Positions 25,505-38,142 are shown, numbered from the stretch's first letter. The stretch: DNA of 64,000 nt from Cyclina sinensis (GCA_012932295.1 JAAONU010000011.1:48858352-48922351); one strand, 5' to 3'. Notes: generated by a model not told the origin, from the letters alone. Translations and numbers: made by a program.

Positions 25505-27170
25505 TACTCAATGTATTGTGTAAACTAATAATAACACTAATAAAGTTTGTGTTAAGTCTCAATCAAATGAATAAATAGGTTCCAGAAATATTCAAGATTC
25601 AATGTAAAAGGGGGGATAACTTTGTGAAATCAAAAGTCAGATGTATGGGACTAAATATGTGAACTGGTCTTTTGAGTATCAAAACATATAACAAATTTTA
25701 AATGGATATCTATAAGGCTTCAAAAGTATATCACTATTTTTGCAATATTTCAAGTCGTTTTGTTGCCATAGCACGAAATTTTCTCAACATAAGAAAAAAT
25801 AAAACAATTTGCATAATCTCCATATTGCAATCTAACCATGTTTCATGAAAATATTGTAAGTACTTTTTGAATTATCACAGGATCCAGTTTTCGCGGACTA
25901 AGACGGCCAAGACAGAGGTGGACGTATTGCGTAAACTAATAATAACACCAATAAAGGGTGTATAATGTCTCAATCAAATGCATCAATAGGTTTCAACATA
26001 TCCCGGGTAATTCTGCAGATGTTATGACACGAAAAAACGTGCTTTAACGCTATTCTAGCATAAAAAGATCTAGAAAAGACATGTTTACGAAAAAAATATG
26101 ATATTACAGTCGCCTTTAGGTTGTTATGGATACGTGTTTTAAATATGCGCACCAGAGCGACACATGTTTAACCTGTCGAGCATAAAATATTCTAGCATAA
26201 AATCGCTTTTTTTTTGCCAGTTTTGCCTATGTTTTAACGAGAGCAAAAAGGTGTCTTAATAAGGAAGTTCTCGCGCTCACGCGCTGTTATTACCCGTTTT
26301 CAGTTACAGGGCCTTTGTAAATAATGGACGCTGATCCGTCTTTTTTTGCCCCAAATCGGCAGTTTATGTAACTTTGCAGGTCGAACGGTAGACAAAACAT
26401 TTATGATTATTGATAAAATCAATGGCTGGCCTTGTCCACATTATCTGATTAAATCCAGATCCTTCCAAATATTTTTTAATCGACACTTTTTAAGTTTTAA
26501 GATGGCCGCTCGACAGGTTAAACATGTGTCGCCCTGGTGCGCATATTTAAAAACACGTATCCATAACAACCTAAAGGCGACTGTACTTTTTTTTTTTTTC
26601 GTAAACATGTCTTTTCTAGATCATTTTATGCTAGAATAGCGTTAAAGCACGTTTTTCCGTGTCATAACATCTGCAGAATCCCTCGGGATATGTTGGTGCC
26701 CGAGCCATCCCTCGGGATTCTGCAGATGTTATAACACGAAAAATCGCGCGTTAACCCTATAATAACACCAATAAAGGTTGTATAATGTCTCAATCAAATC
26801 CATCGATAGGTTTTAGAAGAAATGAAGATTTTTTGGAAACTTTTAGTGTGAAAAAGGGGGATAACTTTATAAAAACAAAGGTCAGAGTTATTGGACATGA
26901 CATGTAAACTTGTACTTTGAGTATCAAAACATGTAGCAAATTTAAAATAGATATATATTGGGCTTCAAAAGCATATCGCCATTTTTGCAATTTGTCAGGT
27001 CTATTTGTTGCCATAGAAACCAGACTTCTCAGTATAGGAACAACAGAAAACAAGACGCATAATCTCCATATTGCCATCTATTCATGTTTGAAGTTTCATA
27101 AAAATATTCCAAGTACTTATTAAATTATCGCAGAATCCAGTTTTCCGTACTGATGGACGGACGGAGGCTT
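25505..27170. repeat. Dispersed repeat, two direct copies split by the foldback element
   Basis: Segments 25505-25915 and 26756-27165 align throughout: ATGTCTCAATCAAAT, GATAACTTT, CATAATCTCCATATTGC, and the end ATCCAGTTTTC followed by purine-rich GGACGGACGG. The start of a third copy lies at 25925-25998, where the foldback element begins. Confidence 0.7.
25999..26692. mobile_element. Foldback element with about 185-bp inverted arms
   Basis: The left arm 25999-26182 and right arm 26508-26692 are near-perfect reverse complements. The 325-bp loop matches 13355-13672. Both sides are flanked by a 60-bp direct repeat containing AATAACACCAATAAAGG (25935 and 26760). A further arm fragment lies at 26705-26755. 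Confidence 0.8.
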
Positions 27171-28410
27171 ATTTAACGCTAGGGGACTACAAAGTGGAAA
27201 AAAAAACATATCAGGAAAACCACAGTCAGAAAACAGTCTCCCTAAGCAGTCAAAAGGTAGAATAAAATATAGCATAAATTCATTTATAGATCAGTTGAAA
27301 AAAGGACACAACAAACAATTTACGAAAATTAGAAAGCGAAGGGTTACCGCAATGGAACGGTCAGTGGGAAACATTTGCCACTGTAGGGTTTAAATTAGGT
27401 TCTAGATGTACCAACCTCACACTTGCCCCAGCAGGTTATCATATGAACAAACAGGAGCAAGTTGTCTTGGTGAAGTAACTCTAACCCACCCATTAACTCA
27501 ACAATGTTGCATGCAAAAGCACGCAAACATATAAAACATAAAAAGCTAATGGCATTGTAGAGTGAACAAGGTAGGTACTCATTGACCTTACTGAGACCAG
27601 AGCACTTGGAGCAAAATCAGCAAGAACACAGTGCCAGAAATAAAAGAGACTGATCGAGTTTCTACGTTCTTTTAAATATTTCCCTAGAAATCTTCATAAA
27701 CTCTCAAACCCCTGCAACAGTCGTGGAAACAAAGAGTAGAGAAGCAAAGCGATCTTATCTGTAGAAGGGTTAATCACCAAGCAGGCAGAGCACTGCAGAA
27801 TCATGTTGGTAGCATACTTTTTTTAATTTACAGGTGGATTTTATAAATAACATGGAAAAATTGATATTGTTTTTATTTTCTTTAATTCATAAATCAAACC
27901 TCCATAAAACACTGGTAGCGAAATACATTGTTACAGTAGTGATTTTAAACTGCAATAGTATTTTTGACTTAAATCTGGGTAAACTTACAAAATGTTTTTC
28001 TTAATTTGTTGTACCGATACTCCTGTTTCAAAAATTTTGGTGTCATGAAACATGTTGGCTGCTTAAAAACATCCAATGAATTATGACTAATAATTGATTG
28101 TACATGTGATCATATCTTGATGCAATGTTTCTTGCGATATTGATAGTCATGTTCTTGCTTTTATGTTTCTGTCCATGTAAGTAAATAATGTCAGAGTGTA
28201 AACAAAGTTAGCAAGTAATTTTATCACAATATATTATAAGTCTTTACAAGCACAGGATATAATGAATACAGTATAAAATATAATATTTGAGAACTAAACT
28301 AATATCATCTAATTTTAGGAAAGAATTAAAGTATTGCAAATAGAGCTAAAAAAGAGAACAACATGGCAATTCTAAATTTTACAAAAATTTCCAGTGTACA
28401 TTATAATCAC
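27170..28410. other. No gene recognised
   Basis: AT-rich sequence with no motif-bearing frame or clear repeat on either strand. Confidence 0.5.
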
Positions 28411-28555
28411 TTATCAGTGCTATACACTGAGCATGGAAAGAACCAGAGGTGTCACTTGAATGGGAAGCTTTCTGTATCGTGCACTATCTCCCAACAACCT
28501 CTTCATAGGGCGTCGGTCATATGGGCAATAGGTACCGACAAGTAATCTCAAATAG
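28411..28555 (+). mobile_element. 5'-truncated SINE, same family as the one in the 3' LTR
   Basis: It shares ATCAGTGCTATACACTGAGC, the GGGCGTCGGTCATATGGGCA block, GGTACCGAC and an AATAGATAGA tail with 39415-39590, at clearly lower identity. An open frame of 60 codons overlying it is a shadow. Confidence 0.75.
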
Positions 28556-29092
28556 ATAGAGCAATACAGCTATTTTAGCAACTATCGCATCGCCTGCTGG
28601 CATTGTAAGCATTTTCAGAAGTCTATGAGATTGTTAGTCTGTAGTTGTACGTGTAGTAAATGATTTTCAATTTCATTGTTGTCGTTATTAAAAAATAGCC
28701 AACATATATATCAATTACAATCAATTTCATTGTTAAATTTAAACACATCATTTATCTAAAAAACACAAAGAAATATTTGGTACTCTCGCTAGTAAACATT
28801 GATTTCAGGGCCGCAAATGGGGTTTGCAGATGGGATCGAAAGGTCGCAGAATGATGTAAGAAAATCTCCGGCTACAGACGCTCTGCTGCCTATTCTTTAT
28901 CAGTAGACGCTCTGTCGCAGTAAGAAACTCGCCACTATAATTGGTGATGCCCTAAGGGGGCATAACCCAAAAACAGCTGTATCCTGTTAATAATTTTAGT
29001 ATAATCTGTTTCGATTTAAAAGAGTTAGGTAGATCAATGTTTTATTTTTATCAAATCAAAACAAAGGCAAATTTATTAAAACTGGTTTTTAT

Positions 29093-30446
29093 TGTTAGGA
29101 ATTTATGTACATTGACATGTTTAATTTCTCTAAATGAACCACCAGGATAAAAATTATCATGTTGTTTGAATAAACACTAAGCTAAAATGTACTTAGATGC
29201 AAACTATATAATGTCGGCGAGCAGTACGATTTTAAATAAAACGCGGTTCTGAACTTTCGACTGTTCACTGTAAGTGTGAAAACTAGTGACAAATACGTAT
29301 ATCAAAGCAATCAGTAGTAATACATAACAGAAATTCACTGTATGCATGAATCACCTTATAAACCTGTGAAACAGTTCAATCATCTGGTATTAACATCTTT
29401 GGATGCTGCAAAGTCGCTCAATGTTTATCAAAACTTGCGGCCGTGAGTCAATACTATTTATGCGCAGGAAATTCCTCCGTAATCACCCAAATGCTCTATC
29501 AAACAACTAAAACTACCAGAATGTACCCTAACACACAAATTATATGAACTAACGTTTCTTTCTTGAATATATAAGTAATGTTTTAAACCATTATCATCCA
29601 TAAGTCGGGACTTCATTCACTTACGACTGAGCAGCGGAAGTTGCTGAAGTATTTTGGACTACGAGACAATTCGATTGGTTAATTCGGACACACCTTCTTT
29701 TAAAAAATCTATAAAAGGCACACAGGAGAGTCGATCGGGGGCAGTCCTACCGTAGACACGGAAAGGTTATTAAGACATCACATCGTTATCAGATGAAGGT
29801 CCAGTAAATCCGTAAGTTTTCGGCCGTGAGTTTCGGCCGTAAGTTTCTCATCCGCTAGTTTGGTAACTATCTACGACCTTGGAACAGTGATGAGTATAAA
29901 CCCGTAACTAACGGCCGTAAGTTGGTACTGACGACCATCCGCAAGTATTAAACGAATCTCACGACCAGCCGCAAGTTCAAACTAACAACGATCTAAGAGT
30001 ATAAACGTATTATGTTTATGGAACATAACAATATAAAATTGAACTAACAGATGTACCGTTACTAACGGCCTATTTCGGAACTCACGACTCGCCGTCAGTT
30101 GTATTATTTGTGACAAATCTTACATTTAATAAAAAGGAAACTCTGAACACTTGTAAACTCGGATTGCAGACAGCTAGCTTAACCCCTCCTTGCGTGAAGA
30201 GAAAATAATAAAGAACAAAACGATTAAAATGAATCAGTTTATGTGGTTCTCACAATCTTCGTTAATGCATAGTATATCTATCTTAATCTACTTAACATCT
30301 ATAAATAAAAATATGTTGGTGTTTGAAATCGACATTTGCTATTTCTTGTTGATTCTTTTCGGTATCTCCATCAGTGTTGGTAGTTCATCCTGAAATAAAT
30401 GCCGTGCCATCCCGTACTATTACCGTACATATACCCTTACATTACA
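29093..30446 (+). repeat. 5' LTR
   Basis: It is 1354 bp, starts TG and ends CA. A TATA-like CTATAAAAGGC lies at about 29709. Downstream of that, a short motif of the type CGGCCGTAAGTT and its variants recurs several times. It matches the 3' LTR base for base over almost its whole length, apart from a roughly 210-bp insertion in the latter. Confidence 0.92.
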
Positions 30447-30448
30447 CG

Positions 30449-30465
30449 TGGTGTCAGAAGTGGGA
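30449..30465 (+). other. Primer-binding site, tRNA-Leu type
   Basis: TGGTGTCAGAAGTGGGA lies 2 bp after the 5' LTR. It is the complement of the 3' end, including CCA, of a leucine tRNA whose acceptor end reads CCCACTTCTGACA, as in vertebrate tRNA-Leu(CAA). Confidence 0.8.
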
Positions 30466-30809
30466 TACTAGTTCTATCTAGTATCTAGAACCATCGCCAA
30501 CGATATAGTTTTTCACAAGAATAGTGCAGTAGAAACTTTACATATTTGAATATAAAGTAAAACACCAAGAAAGGAGTCTCTCAACTCTGTGAAATGATTA
30601 GTATCAACACATTTAAAAGGTAATAACACTGATTTATACGGACGTACAACATAACAACTATTAAGACGGATTGCTGGACACTGGACATAAATCATACATT
30701 TAAGTTAATAGATATAGGTTAAGGCCAAGGATTGCCCCCCTGCAGAGCAGGTATAATAGGCCACGCTTAACTTTTAAGTTAAACATTTTTCATTAGTTTA
30801 GAATAAAAA

Positions 30810-31790
30810 TGAGTGACTCCGACTCTGAAGTAGAATTAAATATAGGTCAAGGGGACGTAAGGGACATGCAAAGTTCGCCATTATGACATGTACGCCACCA
30901 CCACGAAAATAACGCGGAAAGTAGACATCAAGAAATAGAGCATTGCTGCAGTCACAACAGGCCGTCGATAACTATAAAACCAGAAAAGTACGAAGGGGAG
31001 GACTGGGAACAGTATTTTTCGCATTTCAAAGACTGCGCTGAATTAGGTCGATGGACAAACAAAGAGAAACTTCTGACTTTGGCAGCTTGTCTGAAAGGTC
31101 AAGCTCGAGCATTTTATACGACACTGTCAAGGCAAGAGAAGGGGACATATGAATATCTTGCCTTTGCTCTAGAACAGAGATTTGGTAGTGCCAGACAGCA
31201 AACAAGATGGGTCTCTAAATTCCAAACAAGGTTGAAACTAGTTGGAGAATCTATTGCAGCCTTTGGTGACGACCTGAGATTACTGGCCAGAAAGGCTTAC
31301 GGTAATCTTGAACCACAAGCACAAGAAACACTGGCATTACAACAGTTTAATAAAGCATTATCTGTAGAGATTAAGTGCAGAGTGATGGACAGGGACTGCA
31401 ACACAGTTGCTGAGGCAGTCGAAGTGGTTGATATGAAGACTTACTTAATGAGTCCCACTTTGACAGGCGTAGAAACATGGTAAGACAAGTTGGAAGTCCA
31501 CAAGAACAGAGATTGGTTAACATGAAGAGTGGTTATGGAGAGCGCAGAGTAAGTTGGTATGATAGGAACACAAGGTCAGAAGGTCGATCCAGATCCGATT
31601 AGATCAAATTGAGAGGGGATCGCTAAGAAGAAATGGAGATAGACCAAGGAGATGTTATATATCCCAAGCTCTAGATCACATTGCTAGGAACTGTCCAGAG
31701 AGGTACGGAACAAACAACGACCAAGAAGTGTCTACTGCAAACAACAGCTTGACGGGAAACGAAATGCCGTCCACTCTATAGGTCGGGAGG
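30810..31790 (+). pseudogene. gag: gag of the LTR retrotransposon, broken
   Basis: This is the structural polyprotein region. A frame starts at the ATG near 30810 but meets a stop within about 80 bp. The gag core is readable from about 30968 to 31483, with segments such as KPEKYEGEDWEQYFSHF and LACLKGQARAFYTTL-like sequence (AACLKGQARAF at 31082) and REFER-type helices. After 31483 the frame is lost. A zinc-knuckle relic near 31660 reads CYISQALDHIARNC, where the second Cys of CCHC has become Ser. Confidence 0.8.
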
Positions 31791-31840
31791 GGGCGAGCAA
31801 AGGAAATTTAAGACCTAAAGTTAAGACCAAAGATGACAAT

Positions 31841-32982
31841 GTGAAACCAGACACAGATATGAGTGATAAAGACCAACTCAGCGAAAATGGTAAGAGAAAT
31901 GACAATGACAGTGCACAAAATTTACTAAAATATATAGGTGTTGAGGGGTCAAAAGAATATCTTTTAGGTAGTATTAATAGGTATAGTCGTGTAAGCCAAG
32001 TGAGTACAGAGGAAAATGTCGATAACGGTCTTTACGTCCGAGGTCATATAAATGGAACACAAATAAATTTCTTAATAGATCGTGGTAGTACTGTGACATT
32101 GATGTCAAACAAATGTTCGATAGGTTGGGAATAGAGTCACTTTCTGTTAGAAATAAGAACATGAGTATACAAGGGGCAGATGGTTCAGATATCAAAATTT
32201 ATGGTCGAGAACAATTTCAAATTAAATTAGGTCACCAGAAAATAGAACATCTAATAATTGTATGTAATATAACGACAGACGGAATTATTGACCAAGATTT
32301 TATCTTAAAACATGCTAGGCACTTAGACTTTGATACTCTGCAATTAATTTTAAGATCTGGTGAATGTGTGCAGTGTTATGCTTGTCGAGAGATAGATCGT
32401 GTCTGCAGGATGATAGTTCGCGAAGGGATAGAGATCCCTCCACAATCTTATACTTGTGTCAGAGTTGAGATTCCAGATAATGACCAACTGCCGGCCATAG
32501 GCTTTGTTGAGAATGATAAAGCCGAAGATATGCTGAAATCATTACACGTTGTGGAAGGTCTTGTTGACACTCATGGTTCTAATATTGGGATAGGTGTTGT
32601 TAACCGAAGTGAAGAAAGTATATTTCTTCACCAAGGTAAAGAAGTAGCTAGTTGCAAATCTTCATATATGGAAATAACAGAAAGACATCGTTGTGCAACT
32701 GTCGATAAGGGTGAAACTAAGCCAGACCCTACTCAATTACCAGAGCACTTAGAAGAGTTGTTAAAGAGAAGCTCTGTGCATTTAAATAATGATCAAACAA
32801 ATCGTTATGCTACACTCTTAAAGAAATATCAAGACATATTTGTGACCTCTACTGACGAACTTGGTTGTACTGACAAGGTAACACATAAGATAAACACTGG
32901 TAATGCACAACCAAATAAGCCCCAAGGCGCCAACCCATGGGAAAACGTGAAAGTGAGAAGGAAGAGGTTGAGCGTACGTTGA
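31841..32982 (+). pseudogene. pol: Protease region and start of pol, frameshifted
   Basis: The aspartic-protease active site reads FLIDRGSTVTLMS (near 32070-32110), with Arg where DTG or DSG has Thr or Ser. The frame then shifts by one base near 32110, probably a lost A in an A-run. It continues as 32113-32982 with the flap and second half of the protease (DGIIDQDFI) and the linker to reverse transcriptase. A further shift occurs near 32940. Confidence 0.8.
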
Positions 32983-34094
32983 CCAAAGGAATCATTGAGC
33001 CGTCCAACAGTGAGTGGTCCTCTCCGGTTGTACTTATAACAAAGAAAGACAGATCCACCAGATTTTGCGTGGGCTATCGAAAATTGAATTCTGTGACTAA
33101 GGTAGATGCATATCCAATTCCTCGAGTTGACGATTGCCTTGAAGCTCTGTCTGGAAATGGATGGTTTAGTAGTATGGACCTTTGCTCGGGTTTTTGGCAG
33201 GTTAAAATGGATGACAACGATAAACACAAAACGACATTTTCTACATCGTCTTATGGTCTCTACCACTTCAAGGTCATGCCCTTTGGTCTAGTCAACAGCC
33301 CAGCAACTTTCCAGAGGTTAATGGAAAACGTCTTATTTGGTATTAAATGGGTTGAATCGCTCCGTTACATGGACGACTTAATTACTCCAGGAAAAACGAA
33401 TGACGAATCTCTTACTAGGCTTGAGAACGTCTTCCAACGCCTACAGGAGGCCAATCTGAAGCTAAAGGCCTCGAAGTGCTTCTTCTTTCAAAAATCGATT
33501 ACATTCCTTGGTCACGTTGTTTCACAAGAAGGAATCAGCACAGATGAAAACAAAATCATAGCTGTCAAGGAGTGGCCGGTACCTGTAAATGCAAAGCAAG
33601 TTAGAATCTTCCTAGGATTGACGAGTTACTACCGGAAATTTGTACGGGGTTACTCTGAGATTGCAAAGCCTTTACACAAGCTTAGCGATCAGAAGGCAAA
33701 GTTTGTCTGGACAGACGATTGTCAAAACGCATTTGAAAGGCTTAAATCCGCACTCACAACGGCTCCGATACTTGCATACCCAAAACCAGAATGTCCGTTC
33801 ATTTTAGATACTGACTCAAGTAACGTATCGACAGGTGCTATCTTATCACAAATCATAGACGGAAAAGAACATGTCATAGCTTATATGAGCAAGACAATGA
33901 ACAAACATGAAATACAGTTTTGTATTACAAGGAAAGAACTCCTTGCAGTGGTTAAAGCATTAAAGCATTTCCATCATTATCTATATGGCCGAGAATTCCT
34001 TCTTCGAACTGATAACGCTGCTGTGAGTTGGTTGCGTAATCTGAAGACACCTACAGGACAAACTGCACGCTGGCTGCAAGAGCTAGGAACATAA
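32937..34094 (+). pseudogene. pol: Reverse transcriptase and RNase H of the LTR retrotransposon
   Basis: This is a 385-codon open stretch. RT motifs are SPVVLITKKD, FCVGYRKLN, SSMDLCSGFWQV, MPFGLVNSPATFQR and the catalytic box RYMDDLI, followed by FLGHVVS and FLGLTSYYRKFV. RNase H follows with FILDTDSSNVSTGAIL, MSKTMNKHE and the loop HHYLYGREFLLRTDNAA. The frame ends at a stop after WLQELGT. The RNase H tail resumes in another frame with VTHRPGKSHSNADVMSR. Confidence 0.9.
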
Positions 34095-34099
34095 ATCTT

Positions 34100-35635
34100 A
34101 AAGTAACTCACAGACCAGGAAAAAGTCATAGTAATGCGGATGTCATGTCTCGTAAACCTTGTAACACGTGTGCGCGTCAACAGGAATTAAGTGAGACTGA
34201 TGAGTGTGATACCACCCTGGAAAATCAAGATGAAGTCGAAGCATCATTAAGGTTGATTACAAGAAATGACTGTGCTAAAGCTGCCAATAGTCAATTAACA
34301 AATAATCAGTGGCTGTTAGATGGTTGGTCAATTAGCGATATTCACAGTGCTCAAATGAATGATCGTAATATTGCTCCTATATTATCAGCCAAAGTATCTA
34401 ATTCTGAACGCCCAAACTGGTCAAATGTTTCTGGTGGTGAGGCAGAACTTAAGACATTATGGCGACAATGGGACGTAAAGTGCGACATGTTATACCGAAA
34501 ATTTCATGTTGACATGCAAACTTGTATTTGGCAATTAGTAGTACCAAAAAGTAAACGCAAAGAAGTATTTCGTTTCTACCATGATACAACAGCAGCAGGT
34601 CACTTTGGCTACGAAAAAAACCCTTGATAAAATTAGACAAACTTTCTATTGGCCTGGCATAACCGATGACACACGCGACTACTGCAAAAATTGTGATATT
34701 TGTACTGCTCGAAATCTATCAAAAGCACAAAATAAAGCGCCTCTTGGCAACTATCTGGTTGGTGAACCAATGGAACGCGTTATGATGGACATTCTCGGTC
34801 CTCTACCGACCACTGATAATGGAAATAAATATGTCTTAGTCATAGTTGACTGGTTTACCAAATGGAAAGAAAGCATTCCTCTGCCTAACCAAGAAGTTAA
34901 AACGGTAGCCGATGCATTTGTTCAGAACTTCGTTAGTCGTTTTGGTGTCCCTTTACAATTGTATACGGACCAAGGTAGTAATTTCGAATCTCTTTTGTTT
35001 GCAGAAATGTGTAGCATTTTTGATATAGAAAAAGCTCATGCTACTAGCATGCGGCCGCAAGCTAACGGATGCGTCGAGAGATTCAATCGTACTTTGGTTT
35101 CAATGTTTTCAAAGAATACTGCCAAGAAAATCAGAGTCAATGGGATGTCTTACTTCCTACGCTCATGATGGCATATCGTAGTTCAACTCATTCTAGTACT
35201 AAAGTAACTCCAAACAAAATGGTCTTTGGAAAAGAAATAACTCTCCCTATGGCTGCTGTAGTAGGCTTCCCAAAAAAAGAGGTTAATGACAATTTATCAG
35301 TTGAAAAGTACGTTCAAGAATTGCACAAAAATCTGGTTAAAGTACACAGTTTCGCTCGTGATAATATCGGCCGATCCTCGGAATATCAAAAGCGGCACTA
35401 TGACACTAACGCAAAACCTAGAAAGTATAAAGCTGGTCAATGCGTATGGCTGCACGATCCAACTCGTCGGAAAGGCATTTGTTCCAAACTGATTAATAAA
35501 TGGAAAGGTCCATATTTAGTTACCAAAGTGTTGGATGATATGATTTGTTTAGTAAAAAGGTCTAAATCAATGAAGCCTAAAGCATTTCATATTGATCGTG
35601 GCCTTATTCAGGAGAAAAAATTCCAACGTGGATAA
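34100..35635 (+). pseudogene. pol: Integrase of the LTR retrotransposon, frameshifted
   Basis: The HHCC zinc-binding region reads HDTTAAGHFGYEK and then CKNCDIC, broken by a frameshift in a run of A near 34615. The catalytic core has MDILGPLP, VDWFTKW, YTDQGSNFES and ANGCVERFNR, giving the D, D and E residues. A second shift near 35110 precedes the C-terminal part ending in a GPY/F module (INKWKGPYLVTKV). The final stop is at 35635. Genuine Ty3/gypsy integrases have this order. Confidence 0.88.
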
Positions 35636-35997
35636 CTCGAGAGATTTCTCGAGCTTAAGTGTGAAAAAAAACTACAGTGTTTAAGAATGTAACAACCATT
35701 TTAAATACTAAATAGACATTTTGGAAGCAAACAGTTACTGTTAGTAATAGATGTATGAATAGAATGTAATAAATAACAAATAACATGAAAATAAATAGGA
35801 AAATATGTATAATATGGTAACAGTTGTATAAGCAGTTATATGAGGTAGTATGTTAAACAATTTGTTCGCATGTCAAATGCTTAAAAAACAAATAACGCAA
35901 TATCTAATGTAAGAAGACAGTCAACAAAATAGTTAAATGTCACAATTCTTGAAAATAGTGAATTATATTTATCCAGGACTCTCTTGTATTGTAGACA

Positions 35998-38117
35998 ATG
36001 ATTTCCTGTTGGTTGTGCGGTAAGACTTTTCTAAACAAGACTGCGTTAAATACTCATCTGACATCAAAGGAACACCGACGACAGACTGTTATTTGTGTGT
36101 GGTGTCCTTCAATGCCTAGGGAGAATACATTTACAAAACCTGGAGATTTAGCTAGTCATTGCAAACAATATCATTTCAAGGAAACCAAAAACTTGTCAAA
36201 ATCATTCTTTTCAATAAGCAACTGCTTTTACTTTAGTGTATTTCCCAATGATTACGCAGCTATTAGTAGTAGAATAGAGAGCTGGACTTCTCCCAATGCT
36301 ATTGAAGCCATAGGCTTGGTTCGGAAATATCTAGAAAAACAACCTGGTGCGTCCGTTAAGTTAGAACTGTGGCAAAAAGGGTGGAAAGTTGCAACACATG
36401 CAAAAGTAAGGAAAAATGGTGGTCCAGATGAAAAAAGGGTTGACAAGACAGAGGAAGGTGGTCAGATTAGTTTTCAGAACAAAAGTGAAGGGTCAGGAGT
36501 CAAAAAAGAAGAACAGAATGCTATGAATTCAGTTGAGGCTATGAAGGAGGTGAAAGAGGTTAGTGGCATGAAGGAGGTGAAAGAGGTTAGTGGAAAGCAG
36601 AAGGGTGAAATAGGTGACATTAAAGTAAGTGAGAAAGCATCGGAGTTAGAGGGATTTGTAGAGATTGATAGAGAAGCAGCTGATCCAGTTGAAGTAATAA
36701 ATGAAAGTAAAACAAGTAAAAGTGACACGGAGATGAACATACAGGAGATAGATACAGGAGTAGAGGTTGAGAGAGCATCAAAAGATAAAAGAGATGAACT
36801 AAGTTCTAGTAGGATAAAACAGAATGACAATGAAACCAAGAATAAGCAGGAAGTCGAAAAACTGGAAGACAAAGTGGAAAGTGATAGACAGAATATGGAA
36901 ACCGAAGTTAACTATGGAGAAACCAGTAATGAGAGTAAATGTAACGATGAAGTTGTGCACAAACCAAAGAAACATAAACATAAGTCAAAGAGAAGTCACG
37001 AAGATGGCGATAGGAAAATGAAGAAAGTCAAAACAAAGAAAATGAAAACAGACATAAGTCAAAGTGAAACAAAAGAAAATCACAAACCAGAGGGAAAGAA
37101 CTTAAATGTGCGTTCTGAAAAAAACCACTGATGTCACTTGAAGCAGATAACGTAAATTCAGAGAAACAAGTGGATAGAAATAACGAAGAAACTAGATATA
37201 TTAACAAAACCCCAATCAGATACATAGAAGAATTTGAAACGTATGTCAAAGATTTGACATATGATGCAGATGATCATTCGATCAATCTCAGAAGTGGACA
37301 AGAAACCCCATTACTAGATGAGAAGATCAATCTGTTAGAAGGAGAATTAGAACTAGTTAGAGAAATTTTGACTCAAGATAAAACCATTGAGAATAGAAAA
37401 TGTAATAACACAGATGTATTGAAAGTGAAAATAAGGTACGAAGAATATAAAGCAAAGCAAATATGTATGGGTGTGGGTAAAAGCAAAGGTAGTGACAGAA
37501 AGCTTGATGGAGAGGAGAGAGTAGTAACTGAGAAAGGTGATAGTGTAAGTCTGTTCCAAGGAGAAGACAATATTTAGAGAAGAAAGCCCAAACCAGCAGA
37601 AAACTTGTCAAACGAAGAAGAAATATTAGAAAAGGTGGCTGACAATGAAGAAGAAGTAGAGTCAACAGTAGAGACTGAAAGTTCGAAGGAAAGAAAGCCG
37701 GAAGGTGAATCAGAGACTGGTAATGCTTGTGATAGGGAAACAGGTAATGCAGTAGAGACTAGAGGTTCAAGTGAAAACGAAATTGCAGAAATAGTAGGGA
37801 CGGAAAGTGCCAATGATCAGGTAAATCCAGATTTTGCCACCAGGGCTATCGGTATCTTGAAAAGGGGAGTCATGCCCTTTTGTCCTCCCGCTCGCAGACA
37901 ATGGGGAATAGACAGCAACGAAAGAATTCTTGCTGGAGGGCTTACCATGATTTGGCCCCCTAAAGGTTGGCATTTAATGACGCCAGACAGAAAACTATTG
38001 GCCACCGAAACAATGGCAATGACATTAGAGGGTTACTTCTATGGGAACGTGGACACAGAAATGTCACGAAGTTACTTGTTGGACAAGTATAATTATCTAA
38101 TTTTTCCCAGGATCTAA
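35998..38117 (+). pseudogene. Accessory zinc-finger gene of the LTR retrotransposon (frame broken twice)
   Basis: The region sits between integrase and the polypurine tract. An intact 377-codon frame (35998-37131) begins with two C2H2-like fingers: Cys4, Cys7, His20, His26 and Cys33, Cys36, His54, His59. It continues into a folded-looking segment (EAIGLVRKYLEKQPGASVK) and then a long Lys/Glu-rich tail. It ends in TGA. An overlapping frame (37131-37577, then TAG, then the same frame to 38117) carries more acidic sequence and a C-terminal domain with PFCPPARRQWG, MIWPPKGWHL and LDKYNYLIFPRI. The layout suggests one ancestral protein of about 700 residues, split by one frameshift and one stop. 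I do not recognise a family. It may bind nucleic acid. It lacks a signal peptide and membrane segments, so it is not an envelope protein. Confidence 0.7.
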
Positions 38118-38142
38118 TCATCACTATAAAGAAAAGACCGAG

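Noticed and set aside
36474..36872. Minus-strand Ser/Leu-rich 132-codon frame
   Set aside because: It is the antisense of the Lys/Glu-rich accessory region of the LTR element.
35998..38117. Retroviral-type envelope gene
   Set aside because: No signal peptide, membrane segment or furin-like site is visible; zinc fingers and charged low-complexity sequence dominate.
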